A stretch of DNA of 64,000 nt from the NCBI GenBank assembly GCA_947650365.1, contig OX393550.1:121150374-121214373 (forward strand), written 5' to 3'. Shown here in pieces: positions 26,561 through 40,809 of the stretch (position 1 is the first letter of the stretch; every line of letters begins with the position of its first letter). Position numbers and translations under genes: made by a program. The notes beneath the pieces were generated by a model. The model was not told the DNA's origin. It saw only the letters and a program-made list of their open reading frames with translations, and searched no databases. The DNA is from Chamaelirium japonicum (taxonomy: Eukaryota; Streptophyta; Magnoliopsida; Liliales; Melanthiaceae).

Positions 26561-28187
26561 GCGAATGAATTAGAATGGATCGTACGAATGACATAGAATG
26601 GATCGTATGAATGAATTGGAATGGATCGTGCGAATGAAATAGAATGGATCGTACGAATGAATTAGAATGGATCGTGTGAAAGATCGTATTAATGAATTAG
26701 AATGGATCGTGCAAATGAATTAGAATGGATCGTACAAATGAATTAGAATGGATCGTATGAATGAATTAGAATGGATACATACGAATGAATTAGAATGGAT
26801 TGTATGAATGAATTAGATTGGATCGTATGAATGAATTAGAATGGATCGTGCGTCGTACGAATGAATTAGAATGGATCGTATGAATGAATTAGATTGGATC
26901 GTATTAATGAATTAGAATGGATCGTGCGAATGAATTAGAATGGATCGTACGAATGAATTAGAATGGATCGTATGAATGAATTAGAATGGATACATACGAA
27001 TGAATTAGAATGGATCGTATGAATTAAATAGATTGGATCGTATGAATGAATTAGAATGGATCGTGCGTCGTACGAATGAATTAGAATGGATCGTATGAAT
27101 GAATTAGATTGGATCGTATTAATGAATTAGAATGGATCGTGCGAATGAATTAGAATGGATCGTACGAATGAATTAGAATGGATCGTATGAATGAATTAGA
27201 ATTGATACATACGAATGAATTAGAATGGATCGTATGAATGAATTAGATTGGATCGTATGAATGAATTAGAATGGATCGTGCGTCGTACGAATGAATTAGA
27301 ATGGATCATATGAATGAATTAGATTGGGTCATATTAATGAATTAGAATGGATCGTGCGAATGAATTAGAATGGATCGTACGAATGAATTAGAATAGATCG
27401 TATGAATGAATTAGAATGTATACATACGAATGAATTAGAATGGATCGTATGAATGAATTAGATTGGATCGTATGAATGAATTAGAATGGATCGTGCGTCG
27501 TACGAATGAATTAGAATGGATCGTATGAATGAATTAGATTGGATATTATTAATGAATTAGAAGGGATCGTGCGAATGAATTAGAATGGATCGTACGAATG
27601 AATTAGAATGGATCGTATGAATGAATTAGAATGGATACATACAAATGAATTAGAATGGATCGTATGAATGAATTAGATAGGATCGTATGAATGAATTAGA
27701 ATGGATCGTGCGTCGTACGAATGAATTAGAATGGATCATATGAATGAATTAGATTGGATCGTATTAATGAATTAGAATGGATCGTGCAAATGAATTAGAA
27801 TGGATCGTGTAAATGAATTAGAATGGATACATACGAATGAATTAGAAGGGATCGTATGAATGAATTAGATTGGATCGTATGAATTAATTAGAATGGATCG
27901 TGCGTCGTACAAATGAATTAGAATGGATCGTATGAATGAATTAGATTGGATCGTATTAATGAATTAGAATGGATCGTGCGAATAAATTAGAATGGATCGT
28001 ACGAATGAATTAGAATGGATCGTATGAATGAATTAGAATGGATACATACGAATGAATTAGAATGGATCGTATGAATGAATTAGAATGGACCGTATGAATG
28101 AATTAGAATGGATCGTACGAATGAATTAGAATGGATCGTACGAAGGAATTAGAATGGATCGTATGAATGAATTAGATTGGATCGTAC
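26561..28187 (-). repeat. Minus-sense block holding the 215-bp higher-order repeat
   Basis: All minus-sense. From about 26,689 to 28,090 it is ordered into a 215-bp period (separate entry). The flanks are ordinary monomers. It ends GGATCGTAC before GCACGAATGTATCC. Confidence 0.92.
26689..28090 (-). repeat. 215-bp nine-monomer higher-order repeat, about 6.5 copies
   Basis: The long linker GTGCGTCGTACG recurs with its CGTCG at 26851, 27066, 27281, 27496, 27711 and 27903. Four intervals are exactly 215 bp and the last is 192 bp, one 23-bp monomer short. Each full unit holds seven 23-bp monomers, one 24-bp monomer (GGATACATACG) and one 30-bp monomer (GGATCGTGCGTCGTACG), which sum to 215. Two fixed GATTGG monomers and one CGTATTAATG monomer also hold their place in each unit. 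Copies differ at only a few positions, so this is the most regular and probably one of the most recently amplified parts of the window. Confidence 0.93.
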
Positions 28188-28769
28188 GCACGAATGTATC
28201 CATTCTAATTCATTCGAACGATCCATTCTAATTCCTTCGTACGAATGTATCCACTCTAATTCATTCGTACAATCCGTTCTAATTCATTCACACGATCCAT
28301 TCTAATTCATTCGTACGATCCATTCTAATTCATTCGTACGATCCATTCTATTTCATTCGTACGATCCATTCTTACTGATTCGTACGATCCATTCTAATTC
28401 ATTTGCATGAATATATCCATTCTAATTCATTCGTATGATCCATTCTAATTCCTTCGTACGATCCATTCTAATCCATTCGCACGAATGTATCCATTCTAAT
28501 TCATTCGTACGATCCATTCTAATTCATTCGTACGATCCATTCTAATTCATTTGCACGAATGTATCCATTCTAATTCATTCGTACGATCCATTCTAATTCA
28601 TTCGCACGATCCATTCTAATTCATTCGTACAAACCATTCTAATTCATTCGTACAATCCATTTTATTTCATTCGTACGATCCATTCTTACTCATTCGTACG
28701 ATCCATTCTAATTCATTCATACAATCCATTCTAATTCACTCATACGATCCATTCTAATTCATTCGTACG
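28188..28769 (+). repeat. Plus-sense satellite block
   Basis: About 25 plus-sense monomers with 28-bp units and two CTATTT/CTTACT pairs. It ends CGTACGGATCGTACG. Confidence 0.87.
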
Positions 28770-28843
28770 GATCGTACGAAGGAATTAGAATGGATCGTGC
28801 GAATGAATTAGAATGGATCGTACGAATGAATTAGAATGGATAC
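28770..28843 (-). repeat. 74-bp minus-sense flip
   Basis: Three minus-sense monomers. It ends GGATAC before TTTCTAATTCATGG. Confidence 0.84.
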
Positions 28844-31800
28844 TTTCTAATTCATGGATCTATTCTAATTCATTCGCACGACTGTATCCATCCTTTGTAC
28901 GATCCATTTTAATTCATTCATACGATCCATTCTAATTCATTCGCACAATCCATTCTAATTCATTCATACGATCCAATCTAATTCATTCATACGATCCATT
29001 CTAATTCATTCATACGATCTATTCTAATTCATTCGTACAATCTATTCTAATTCTTTCACACGATCCATTCTAATTCATTCGCACGATCCATTCTAATTCA
29101 TTCGCACGATCCATTCTAATTTATTCATATGATCCAATTTAATTCATTTGCACAAATATATCCATTCTAATTCATTCGTATGATCCATTCTAATTCCTTC
29201 GTACGATCCATTATAATTCATTCGCAGGCACGATCCATTCTAATTCATTCGTACGATCCATTATAATTCATTTATACGATCCAATCTAATTCATTCATAC
29301 AATCCATTCTAATTCATTCGCACGAATTTATCCATTCTAATTCATTCGTACGATCCATTCTTACTCATTCGTATGATCCATTCTAATTCATTCGCACGAA
29401 TGTATCCATTCTAATTCATTCGTACGATCCATTCTAATTCATTCATACGAACCATTCTAATTTATTCGTACAATCCATTCTAATTCATTCGCACGAATGT
29501 ATCCATTCTAATTCATTCGTACGATCCATTCTAATTCATTCGCACAATCCATTCCAATTCATTCATACAATCCATTCTAATTCTTTCACACGATCCATTC
29601 TAATTCATTCGTACGATCCATTCTATTGCATTCGTACGATCCATTCTAATTCATTTATACGATCCATTCTAATTTATTCGCACGATCCATTCTAATTCAT
29701 TCATACGATCCAATCTAATTCATTCATACGATCCATTCTAATTCATTCGTACGATCCATTCTAATTCATTCGCACGAATGTATCCATCATTTGTACGATC
29801 CATTCTAATTCATTCATACGATCCATTCTAATTTATTTGTACGATCCATTCTAATTCATTCACACGATCCATTCTTACTGATTCATACGATCCATTCGAA
29901 TTCACTCATATGATCAAATCTAATTCATTCATACGATCCATTCTAATTCATTCATACGATCCATTCTGATTCCTTCGTACGATCCATTCTAATTCATTCG
30001 TACGATCCATTCTAATGCATTCGCACGATCCATTCTAATTCACTAATACGATCCAATCTAATTCATTCATACGATCCCTTCTAATTCATTCGTACAATCC
30101 ATTCTAATTCTTTCACGATCCATTCTAATTCATTCGTACGATCCATTCTATTTTATTCGTACGATCCATTCTAATTCATTCGTACGATGCATTCTAATTC
30201 ATTCGCACGATCCATTCTAATTCATTCAAACGATCCAATGTAATTCATTCATACGATCCATTCTAATTCATTCGTATGATCCATTCTAATTTATTCGCAC
30301 GAATGTATCCATCCTTTGTGCGATCCATTCTAATTCATTCATACGATCCATTCTAATTCATTCGTACGATCCATTCTAATTCATTCACACGATCCATTAT
30401 TACTCATTCGTACGATCCATTCGAATTAACTCATACGATCCATTCTAATTCATTCATACGATCCATTCTAATTCATTCATACGATCCATTCTAATTCCTT
30501 CGTACGATCCATTCTAATTCATTTGTATGATCCATTTTAATTCATTCGCACGATCCATTCTAATTCACTAATACGATCCAATCTAATTCATTCATACGAT
30601 CCATTCTAATTCATTCATACAATCCATTCTAATTCTTTCACACGATCCATTCTAATTCATTCGTATGATCCATTCTATTTCATTCATACGATCCATTCTA
30701 ATTCATTCGTACGATCCATTCTAATTCATTCACACGATCCATTCTAATTCATTCATACGATCCAATCTAATTCATTCATACGATCCATTCTAATTCATTC
30801 GTGCGATCCATTCGAATTCATTCGCACGAATGTATCTATCCTTTGTACGATCCATTCTAATTCATTCATACGATCCATTCTAATTCATTCGTACGATCCA
30901 TTCTAATTCATTCGCACGATCCATTCTTACTCATTCGTACGTTCCATTCGAATTCACTCATACGATCCATTCTAATTCATTCATACGATCCATTCTAATT
31001 CATTCATACGATCCATTCGTACAATCCATTCTAATTCATTCGCACGATTGTATCCATTCTAATTCATTCGTACGATCCATTCTAATTCATTCCCAAGAAT
31101 GTATCCATTCTAATTCATACGTACGATCCATTCTAATTCATTTATACGATCCAATCTAATTCATTCATACAATCCAATCTAATTCATTCATACGATCCAT
31201 TCTAATTCATTCGTACGATCCATTCTAATTCATTCGTACGATCCATTCTAATTCATTTATTCGATCCATTCTAATTCATCCGCACGAATGTATCCATTCT
31301 AATTCATTTGTACGATCCATTCTAATTCATTCGCACAATCTATTCTAATTCATTCATACGATCCATTCTAATTCATTCGCACGATCCATTCTAATTCATT
31401 CGCACGATCCATTCTAATTCATTCATACGATCCATTCTAATTCATTCGCATGATCCATTCTAATTCATTCATATGATCCATTCTAATTCATTCGTACGAT
31501 CCATTCTAATTCATTCGCACAATCTATTCTAATTCATTCGTACGATCCATTCTATTTCATTCGTACGATCCATTCTTACTCATTTTTATGATCCATTCTA
31601 ATTCATTCACACGAATGTATCGATTCTAATTCATTCGTACGATCCATTCTAATTCCTTCATACGATCCATTCTAATTCATTCGTACGATCCAATCTAATT
31701 CATTCATACGATCCATTCTAATTCATTCATACAATCCATTCTAATTCTTTCACCCGATCCATTCTAATTTATTCGTACGATCCATTCTATTTTATTCGTA

Positions 31801-34270
31801 CGATCCATTCTAATTCATTCGTACGATCCATTCTAATTCATTCGCACGATCCATTCTAATTCATTCAAACGACCCAATCTAATTCAATCATACGATCCAT
31901 TCTAATTCATTCGTACGATCCATTCTAATTCATTCGCACGAATGTATCCATCCTTTGTACGATCCATTCTAATTCATTCATACGATCCATTCTAATTCAT
32001 TCGTATGATCCATTCTAATTCATTCACACGATCCATTCTTGCTCATTCGTACGATCCATTCGAATTAACTCATACAATCCATTCTAATTCATTCATACAA
32101 TCCATTCTAATTCATTCATACGATCCATTCTAATTCCTTCGTACGATCCATTCTAATTCATTCGTACGATCCATTCTAATTCATTCGCACGATCCTTTCT
32201 AATTCACTAATACGATCCAATCTAATTCATTCATACGATCCATTCTAATTCATTCATACAATCCATTGTAATTCTTTCGCACGATCCATTCTAATTCATT
32301 CGTACGATCCATTCTATTTCATTCGTACGATCCATTCCAATTCATTGGTACGATCCATTCTAATTTATTCGCACGATCCATTCTAATTCATTCATACGAT
32401 CCAATCTAATTCATTCATACGATCCATTCTAATTCATTCGTACGATCCATTCTAATTCATTCGCACGAATGTATCTATCCTTTGTACGATCCATTCTAAT
32501 TCATTCATATGATCCATTCTAATTCATTCGTACGATCCATTCTAATTCATTCGCACGATCCATTCTTACTCATTCGTACGATCCATTCGAATTCACTCAT
32601 ACGATCCATTCTAATTCATTCATACGATCCATTCTAATTCATTCATACGATCCATTCTAATTCCTTTGTATGATCCATTCTAATTCATTATTACGATCCA
32701 TTCTAATTCATTCGCACGATCCATTCTAATTCACTAATACGATCCAATCTAATTCATTCATACGATCCATTCTAATTCATTCATACAATCCATTCTAATT
32801 CTTTCACACGACCCATTCTAATTCATTCGTAAGATCCATTCTATTTCAATCGTACGATCCATTCTAATTCATTCGTACGATCCATTCTAATTCATTCGCA
32901 CGATCCATTCTAATTCATTCATACGATCCAATCTAATTCATTCATACGATCCATTCTAATTCATTCGTACGATCCATTCTAATTCATTCGCACGAATGTA
33001 TCCACCCTTTGTACGATCCATTCTAATTCATTCATACGATCCATTCTAATTCATTCGTACGATCCATTCTAATTCATTCGCACAATCCATTCTTACTCAT
33101 TCGTACGATCCATTCGAACTCACTCATACGATCCATTCTAATTCATTCATACGATCCATTCTAATTCATTCATACGATCCATTCGTACAATCCATTCTAA
33201 TTCATTCGCACGAATGCATCCATTCTAATTCATTCGTACGATCCATTCTAATTCATTCCCATGAATGTATCCATTCTAATTCATACGTACGATCCATTCT
33301 AATTCATTTATACGATCCAATCTAATTCATTCATACAATCCAATCTAATTCATTCATCCGATCCATTCTAATTCATTCGTACGATCCATTCTAATTCATT
33401 CATTCGATCCATTCTAATTCATTCGCACGAATGTATCCATTCTAATTCATTCGTACGATCCATTCTAATTCATTCGCACAATCTATTCTAATTCATTCGT
33501 ACGATCCATTCTAATTCATTCGCACGATCCATTCTAATTCATTCGCACGATCCATTCTAATTCATTCATTCGATCCATTCTAATTCATTCGCACGATCCA
33601 TTCTAATTCATTCATACGATCCATTCTAATTCATTCGTACGATCCATTCTAATTCATTCGCACAATCTATTCTAATTTATTCGTACGATCCATTCTATTT
33701 CATTCGTACGATCCATTTTTACTCATTCGTATGATCCATTCTAATTCATTCGCACGAATGTATCCATTCTAATTCATTCGTACGATCCATTCTAATTCCT
33801 TCATACGATCCATTCTAATTCATTCGTACGATCCATTCTAATTCATTCACACAATCTATTCTAATTCATTCGCATGATCCATTCTAATTCATTCGCACGA
33901 TCCATTCTAATTCATTCGGACGATCCATTCTAATTCGTTCATACGATCCATTCTAGTTCATTCGTACGATCCATTCTAATTTATTTGCACAATCTATTCT
34001 AATTCATTTGTACGATCCATTCTATTTCTTTCGTACGATCCATTCTTACTCATTCGTATGATCCATTCTAATTCATTCGCACGAATGTATCCATTATAAT
34101 TTATTCGTACGATCCATTCTAATTCCTTCATACGATCCATTCTAATTCATTCGTACGATCCATTCTAATTCATTCATACGATCCATTCTAATTCATTCGT
34201 ACGATCCATTCTAATTCCTTTGTACGATCCATTCTAATTCATTCATACGATCCATTCTAATTCATTCGCA
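28844..34270 (+). repeat. Longest single-strand block, 5.4 kb, plus-sense
   Basis: About 230 plus-sense monomers with no strand switch seen. It contains 527-bp units and a 2,166-bp tandem duplication (separate entries). This block looks like the source, or a sister, of much of the 2,010-bp unit at 40-46 kb. Confidence 0.9.
29783..33840 (+). repeat. 527-bp units inside a tandem duplication of about 2,166 bp
   Basis: The rare variant TATC(C/T)A followed by (T/C)CTTTGT or a close form recurs at 29783, 30308, 30835, 31947, 32474 and 33001. Within each triplet the spacing is 525-527 bp. The two triplets sit 2,164-2,166 bp apart. Other landmarks keep the same offset: GTACAATCC at 31,019 and 33,185, and the TCCC variant at 31,091 and 33,257. 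Near 31,578 and 33,721 the offset falls to 2,143, one monomer less. So a region with 527-bp periodicity was duplicated as a block of about 94 monomers. Confidence 0.87.
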
Positions 34271-34364
34271 CGTATGAATTAGAATGGATACATTCATGGG
34301 AATGAATAAGAATAGATCGTATGAAGGAATTAGAATGGATCATACGAATGAAATAGAATGGCTC
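34271..34364 (-). repeat. 94-bp minus-sense insert opening copy A
   Basis: It contains CATTCATGGGAATGAATAAG and ends GGCTCCGT. The same 94-bp insert, almost unchanged, lies at 46482-46575 and 53678-53771. Relatives of its middle lie near 10,520 and 11,250, and near 37,437 and 38,757. Confidence 0.92.
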
Positions 34365-34953
34365 CGTACGATCCATTCTAATTCATTCGCACGATCCATT
34401 CTAATTCATTAATACGATCCAATCGAATTCATTCATACGATCCATTCTAATTCATTCATACAATCCATTCTAATTCTTTCACACGATCCATTCTAATTCA
34501 TTCGTACGATCCATTCTAATTCATTCGCACGATCCATTCTAATTCATTAATACGATCCATTCTAATTCATTCGTACGACGCACGATCCATTCTAATTCAT
34601 TCATACGATCCAATCTAATTTATTCATACGATCCATTCTAATTCATTCGTATGTATCCTTTCTAATTCATTCATACGATCCATTCTAATTCATTCGTACG
34701 ATCTATTCTAATTCATTCGCACGATCCATTCTAATTCATTCGCACAATCTATTCTAATTCATTCATACGATCCATTCTAATTCATTCGTACGATCCATTC
34801 TAAATCATTCATACGATCCATTCTAATTCATTCGTATGATCCATTCTAATTCATTCGCACGATCCATTCTTACTCATAAGTACGATCCATTCTAATTCCT
34901 TCGTATGATCCATTCTAATTCCTTCGTACGATCCATTCTAATTCATTCGTACG
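34365..34953 (+). repeat. Plus-sense block of copy A
   Basis: About 25 monomers, with the long linker CGTACGACGCACG near 34,573. It pairs with 46576-47164. Confidence 0.88.
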
Positions 34954-35050
34954 TTAGAATGGATCGTATGAATGAATTAGAATGGATCGTACGAATGAAT
35001 TAGAATAGATCGTACGAATGAATTAGAATGGATCGAACGAATGAATTAGA
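34954..35050 (-). repeat. 97-bp minus-sense flip of copy A
   Basis: Four minus-sense monomers entered at CGTACGTTAG and left at GAATTAGACGTATG. It is duplicated at 47165-47260 at an offset of 12,211 bp. Confidence 0.9.
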
Positions 35051-36018
35051 CGTATGATCCATTCTAATTCCTTCGTACGATCTATTCAAATTCATTCGTA
35101 TGATCCATTCTAATTCATTCGTATGATCCATTCTATTTCATTCTTACGATCCATTCTAATTTATTCATACGATCCATTCTAATTCATTCGCACGATCCAT
35201 ACTAATTCATACGTACGATACATTCTATTACATTCGTACGATCCATTCTAATTCATTCATACGATCCATTCTAATTCATTCATACGATCCATTCTAATTC
35301 ATTTGCACGATCCATTCTAATTCATTCGTACGATCCATTCTAATTCCTTCGTACGATCCATTCTAATTCCTTCGTATGATCCATTCTAATTCGTTCGTAC
35401 AATCCATTCTAATTCATTCGCACGAATGTATCCATTCTAATTCATTCGTACGATCCATTCTAATTCATTCGCACGATCCATTCTAATTCATTCATACCAT
35501 CCATTCTAATTCTTTCACACGATCCATTCTAATTCATTCGTACGATCCATTCTATTTCATTCGTACGATTCATTCTAATTCATTCATACGATCCATTCTA
35601 ATACATTCGCACGATCCATTCTAATTCATTTGTACGATCCAATCTAAATTATTCATACGATCCATTCTATTTCATTCATACGATCCATTCTAATTCATTC
35701 GCACGAATATATCCATCCTTTGTACTATCCATTCTAATTCATTCATACGATCCATTCTAATTCATTCGTACAATCCATTCTAATTCATTCGCACGATCCA
35801 TTCTTACTCATTCGTACGATCCATTCGAATTTACTCATACGATCCATTCTAATTCATTCATACGATCCATTCTAATTCATTCGTGCGATCCATTCTAATT
35901 CCTTCGTACGATCCATTCTAATTCATTCGTACGATCCATTCTAATTCCTTCGTACGATCCATTCTAATTCATTCGTACGATCCATTCTAATTCATTCGCA
36001 CGATCCATTCTAATTCAT
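35051..36018 (+). repeat. Plus-sense block of copy A
   Basis: About 42 plus-sense monomers, including an ATATATCCATCCTTTGT landmark near 35,710. It ends AATTCAT next to GGATCG, as at 48,093 and 48,398. Confidence 0.88.
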
Positions 36019-37148
36019 GGATCGTATGAATGAATTAGAATGGATTCATTCGAATGAATTAGAATGGATCGTGTGAAAGAATTAGAATGGATTGTATGAA
36101 TGAATTAGAATGGATTGTATGAATGAATTAGATTGGATCGCGCGAATGAATTAGAATAGATCGTACGAATGAATTAGAATAGATTGTGCGAATGAATTAG
36201 AATGGATCGTACGAATGAATTAGAATGGATCGTATGAATGAATTAGAATAGATTGTGCGAAACGTACGAATAAATTAGAATAGATTGTGCAAAAGAATTA
36301 GAATGGATCGTATGAATGAATTAGAATGGATAAATTCGTGCGAATGAATTAGAATGGATTGTACGATTGAATTAGAATGGATCGTACGAATGAATTAGAA
36401 TGGATACATTCGTGCGAATGAATTAGAATGGATCAGACGAATAAGTAATAATGGATCGTACGAATGAAATAGAATAGATTGTACGATTGAATTAGAATGG
36501 ATTCATTCATGCGAATGAATTAGAATGGATCGTGCTAATGAATTAGAATGGATCGTACGAATGAATTAGAATGGATCGTGCGAATGAATTAGAATGGATC
36601 ATACGAATGAATTAGAATGGAAACATTCGTGCGAATGAATTAGAATGGATCGTACGAATGAATTAGAATGGATCATACGAATGAATTAGAATAGATTGTG
36701 CGAATGAGTAAGAATGGATCATACAAAGGAATTAGATTGGATCGTATGAATGAATTAGAATGGATCGTGCGAATGAATTAGAATGGATCGTACGAATGAA
36801 TTAGAATAGATCGTATGAATGAATTAGAATGGATCTTACAAAGGAATTAGAATGGATCGTACGAATGAATTAGAATGGAACGTATGAATGAATTAGAATG
36901 GATCGTACGAAGGAATTAGAAAGGATCGTACGAATGAATTAGAATGGATACATTCGTGCAAATGAATTAGAATGGATCGTACGAATGAGTAAGAATGGAT
37001 CGTACGAATGAAATAGAATAGATTGTACGAAGGAATTAGAATGGATACATTCATGCGAATGAATTAGAATGGATCGTACGAATGAATTAGAATGGATCGT
37101 GCGAATGAATTAGAATGGATCGTACGAATGAGTAAGAATGGATCGTGC
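36019..37148 (-). repeat. Minus-sense block, first 1.3-kb unit of copy A
   Basis: About 48 minus-sense monomers. The rare GTGCGAAACGTACG marks it near 36,261. The same marker lies at 37,538 (1,277 bp on) and 48,641 (12,380 bp on). Confidence 0.9.
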
Positions 37149-37274
37149 AAATTTATCTATTCTAATTCATTCGTACGATCCATTCTAATTCATTCGCACA
37201 ATCTATTCTAATTCATTCGTACGTTCCATTCTAATTCATTAGCACGATCCATTCTAATTCATTCGTACGATCCA
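37149..37274 (+). repeat. 126-bp plus-sense flip
   Basis: Five plus-sense monomers entered at GTGCAAATTTATC and left at GATCCATACGAATG. Equal-length copies with matching junctions lie at 38472-38597 and 49758-49883. Confidence 0.92.
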
Positions 37275-38471
37275 TACGAATGAAATAGAATGGATCGTAC
37301 GAATGAATTAGAGTGGATCCTACGAATGAAATAGAATGGATTGTACGAATGAATTAGAATGGATCGTACGAAGGAATTAGAATGGATCGTATGAATGAAT
37401 TAGAATGGATCGTACGAATGAATTAGAATGGATACATTCATGGGAATGAATAAGAATGGATCGTACGAATGAATTAGAAAGGATCGTACGAATGAATTAG
37501 AATGGATCATATGAATGAATTAGAATAGATTGTGCGAAACGTACGAATAAATTAGAATAGATTGTGCGAATGAATTAGAATGGATCGTACGAATGAATTA
37601 GAATGGATAAATTCGTGCGAATGAGTTAGAATGGATTGTACGATTGAATTAGAATGGATCGTACGAATGAATTAGAATGGATCGTACGAATGAATTAGAA
37701 TGGATACATTCGTGCGAATGAATTAGAATGGATCATACGAATAAGTAAGAATGGATCGTACGAATAAAATAGAATAGATTGTACGATTGAATTAGAATGG
37801 ATTTATTCATGCTAATGAATTAGAATGGATCGTGCTAATGAATTAGAATGGATCGTACGAATGAATTAGAATGGATCGTGCGAATGAATTAGAATGGATC
37901 GTACGAATGAATTAGAATGGAAACATTCGTGCGAATGAATTAGAATGGATCGTACGAATGAATTAGAATGGATCGTACGAATGTATTAGAATGGATCGTA
38001 CGAATGAATTAGAATAGATCGTACGAATGAGTAAGAATGGATCATACGAAGGAATTAGATTGGATCGTATGAATGAATTAGAATGGATCATGTGAATGAA
38101 TTAGAATGGATCGTACGAATGAATTAGAAAGGATCGTATGAATGAATTAGAATGGATCGTACAAAGGAATTAGAATGGATCATACGAATGAATTAGAATG
38201 GATCGTATGAATGAATTAGAAGGGATCGTACGAAGGAATTAGAATGGATCGTACGAATGAATTAGAATGGATACATTCGTGCGAATGAATTAGAATGGAT
38301 CGTACGAATGAGTAAGAATGGATCATACGAATGAAATAGAATGGATTGTACGAAGGAATTAGAATTGATACATTCGTGTGAATGAATTAGAATGGATCGT
38401 ACGAATGAATTAGAATGGATCGTGCAAATGAATTAGAATGGATCGTACGAATGAGTAAGAATGGATCGTGC
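37275..38471 (-). repeat. Minus-sense block, second 1.3-kb unit of copy A
   Basis: A near repeat of 36019-37148. The flips that close the two units are 1,323 bp apart while the AAACG markers are 1,277 bp apart, a difference of 46 bp or two monomers. Copy B has only one such unit. Confidence 0.9.
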
Positions 38472-38597
38472 GAATTTATCCATTCTAATTCATTCGTACG
38501 ATCCATTCTAATTCATTCGCACAATCTATTCTAATTCATTCGTACGTTCCATTCTAATTCATTAGCACGATCCATTCTAATTCATTCGTACGATCCA
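38472..38597 (+). repeat. 126-bp plus-sense flip, second copy
   Basis: Matches 37149-37274 in length and in both junctions. Confidence 0.92.
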
Positions 38598-39041
38598 TAC
38601 GAATGAAATAGAATGGATCGTACGAATGAATTAGAGTGGATCGTACGAATGAAATAGAATGGATTGTACGAATGAATTAGAATGGATCGTACGAAGGAAT
38701 TAGAATGGATCTTATGAATGAATTAGAATGGATCGTACGAATGAATTAGAATGGATACATTCATGGGAATGAATAAGAATGGATCGTATGAATGAATTAG
38801 AATGGATCGTACGAATGAATTAGAATGGATTGTACGAATGAAATAGAATGGATCGTACGAATGAATTAGAATGGATCGTACGAATGAATTAGAATGGATC
38901 ATGCGAATGAATTAGAATGGATCGTAAGAATGAATTAGAATGGATATATTCGTGCGAATGAATTAGAATGGATCGTATGAACGAATTAGATTGTACGAAG
39001 GAATTATAATGGATCATACGAATGAAATAGAAAGGATCGAA
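38598..39041 (-). repeat. 444-bp minus-sense block of copy A
   Basis: Exactly as long as 49884-50327 in copy B. Its right junction (GATCGAAATCTAATTC) belongs to the same family as those at 96, 3077 and 50327. Confidence 0.9.
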
Positions 39042-40761
39042 ATCTAATTCATTCATACGATCTATTCTAATTCATTCGTACGATCCATTCTAATTCATTC
39101 GTACAATCCATTCTATTTCATTCGTACGATCCATTCTAATTCATTCATACAATCTATTCTAATTCATTCGTACGATCCATTCTAATTCATTCGTACAATC
39201 CATTCTATTTCATTCGTACGATCCATTCTTACTCATTCGTATGATCTATTCTAATTCATTCGCACGAATGTATCCATTCTAATTCATTCGTACGATCCAT
39301 TCTAATTCATTCGCACGATCCATTCTAATTCATTCGTACAATCCATTCTAATTCATTCGTACAATCCATTCTATTTCATTCATACGATCCATTCTTACTC
39401 ATTCGTACGATCCATTCTAATTCATTCGCACGAAAGTATCCATTCTAATTCCTTCGTACGATCCATTCTAATTCATACGATCCATTCTATTTCATTCATA
39501 CGATCCATTCTAATTCATTCGCCCGATCCATTCTAATTCATTCATACGATCCATTCTAATTCATTCGTACGATCCATTCAAATTCATTCGCACGATCCGT
39601 ACGATCCATTCTTACTCATTCGTATGATCCATTCTAATTCATTCGCACGAATGTACCCATTCTAATTCATTCGTACGATCCATTCTAATTCATTCGTACG
39701 ATCCATTCTAATTCATTCATACGATCCATTCTAATTCATTCGCACGATCCAATTTAATTCATTCGCACGAACCATTCTAATTCATTCGCCGTACGAATGA
39801 ATTAGAATAGATCGTATGAATAAATTAGAATGGATCGTGTATCCATTTTAATTTATTCGTACGATCCTTTCTAATTCATTCGTACGATCGATTCTATTTC
39901 ATTCGCTCGAATGTATCCATTCTAATTCATTCGTACGATCCATTCTAATTCATAAGTACGATCCATTCCATTATAATTCATTCGCATCCATTCTAATTCC
40001 TTTATACGATCCATTCTTATTCATTCGCACGAATGTATCCATTCTATTTCATTCGCACGATCCATTCTAATTCATTCGCACGATCCATTCTTTCGCACGA
40101 TCCATTCTAATTCATTCGCACGAATGTATCCATTCTAATTCATTCATACAATCTATTCTAATTCATTCGTACGATCCATTTTAATTCATTCGTACAATCC
40201 ATTCTATTTCATTCGTACGATCCATTCTTACTCATTCGTATGATCCATTCTAATTCATTCGTACGATCCAATCTAATTCATTCACACGATCCATTCTAAT
40301 TCTTTCGTACAATCCATTCTAATTCATTCGTACAATCCATTCTATTTCATTCGTACGATCCATTCTTACTCATTCGTACGATCCATTCTAATTCATTCGC
40401 ACGAATGTATCCATTCTAATTCCTTCGTACGATCCATTCTAATTCATACGATCCATTCTATTTCATTCCTACGATCCATTCTAATTCATTCGCCCGGTCC
40501 ATTCTAATTCATTCATACGATCCATTCTAATTTATTCGTACGATCCATTCTAATTCATTCGCACGATCCGTACGATCCATTCTTACTCATTCGTATGATC
40601 CATTCTAATTCATTCGCACGAATGTATCAATTCTAATTCATTCGTATGATCCATTCTAATTCATTCGTACGATCCATTCTAATTCATTCATATGATCCAT
40701 TCTAATTCATTCGCATGATCCAATTTAATTCATTCGCACGAACCATTCTAATTCATTCGCC
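39042..40761 (+). repeat. Plus-sense block with one 48-bp flip
   Basis: Plus-sense monomers interrupted by the minus-sense flip 39791-39838. CCATTCTTTCGCACG, a monomer with a deletion, lies near 40,085 and recurs at about 51,401, 54,916, 55,967 and 58,661. Confidence 0.88.
39791..39838 (-). repeat. 48-bp minus-sense flip, copy 1 of 8
   Basis: Two minus-sense monomers entered at ATTCGCCGTACGAATG and left at GGATCGTGTATCC. Eight copies of exactly 48 bp start at 39791, 40762, 42772, 44781, 51104, 52047, 54621 and 55671. Confidence 0.93.
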
Positions 40762-40809
40762 GTACGAATGAATTAGAATGGATCGTATGAATGAATTAGA
40801 ATGGATCGT
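40762..40809 (-). repeat. 48-bp minus-sense flip, copy 2 of 8
   Basis: In the first 2,010-bp unit, same junctions as copy 1. Confidence 0.93.
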
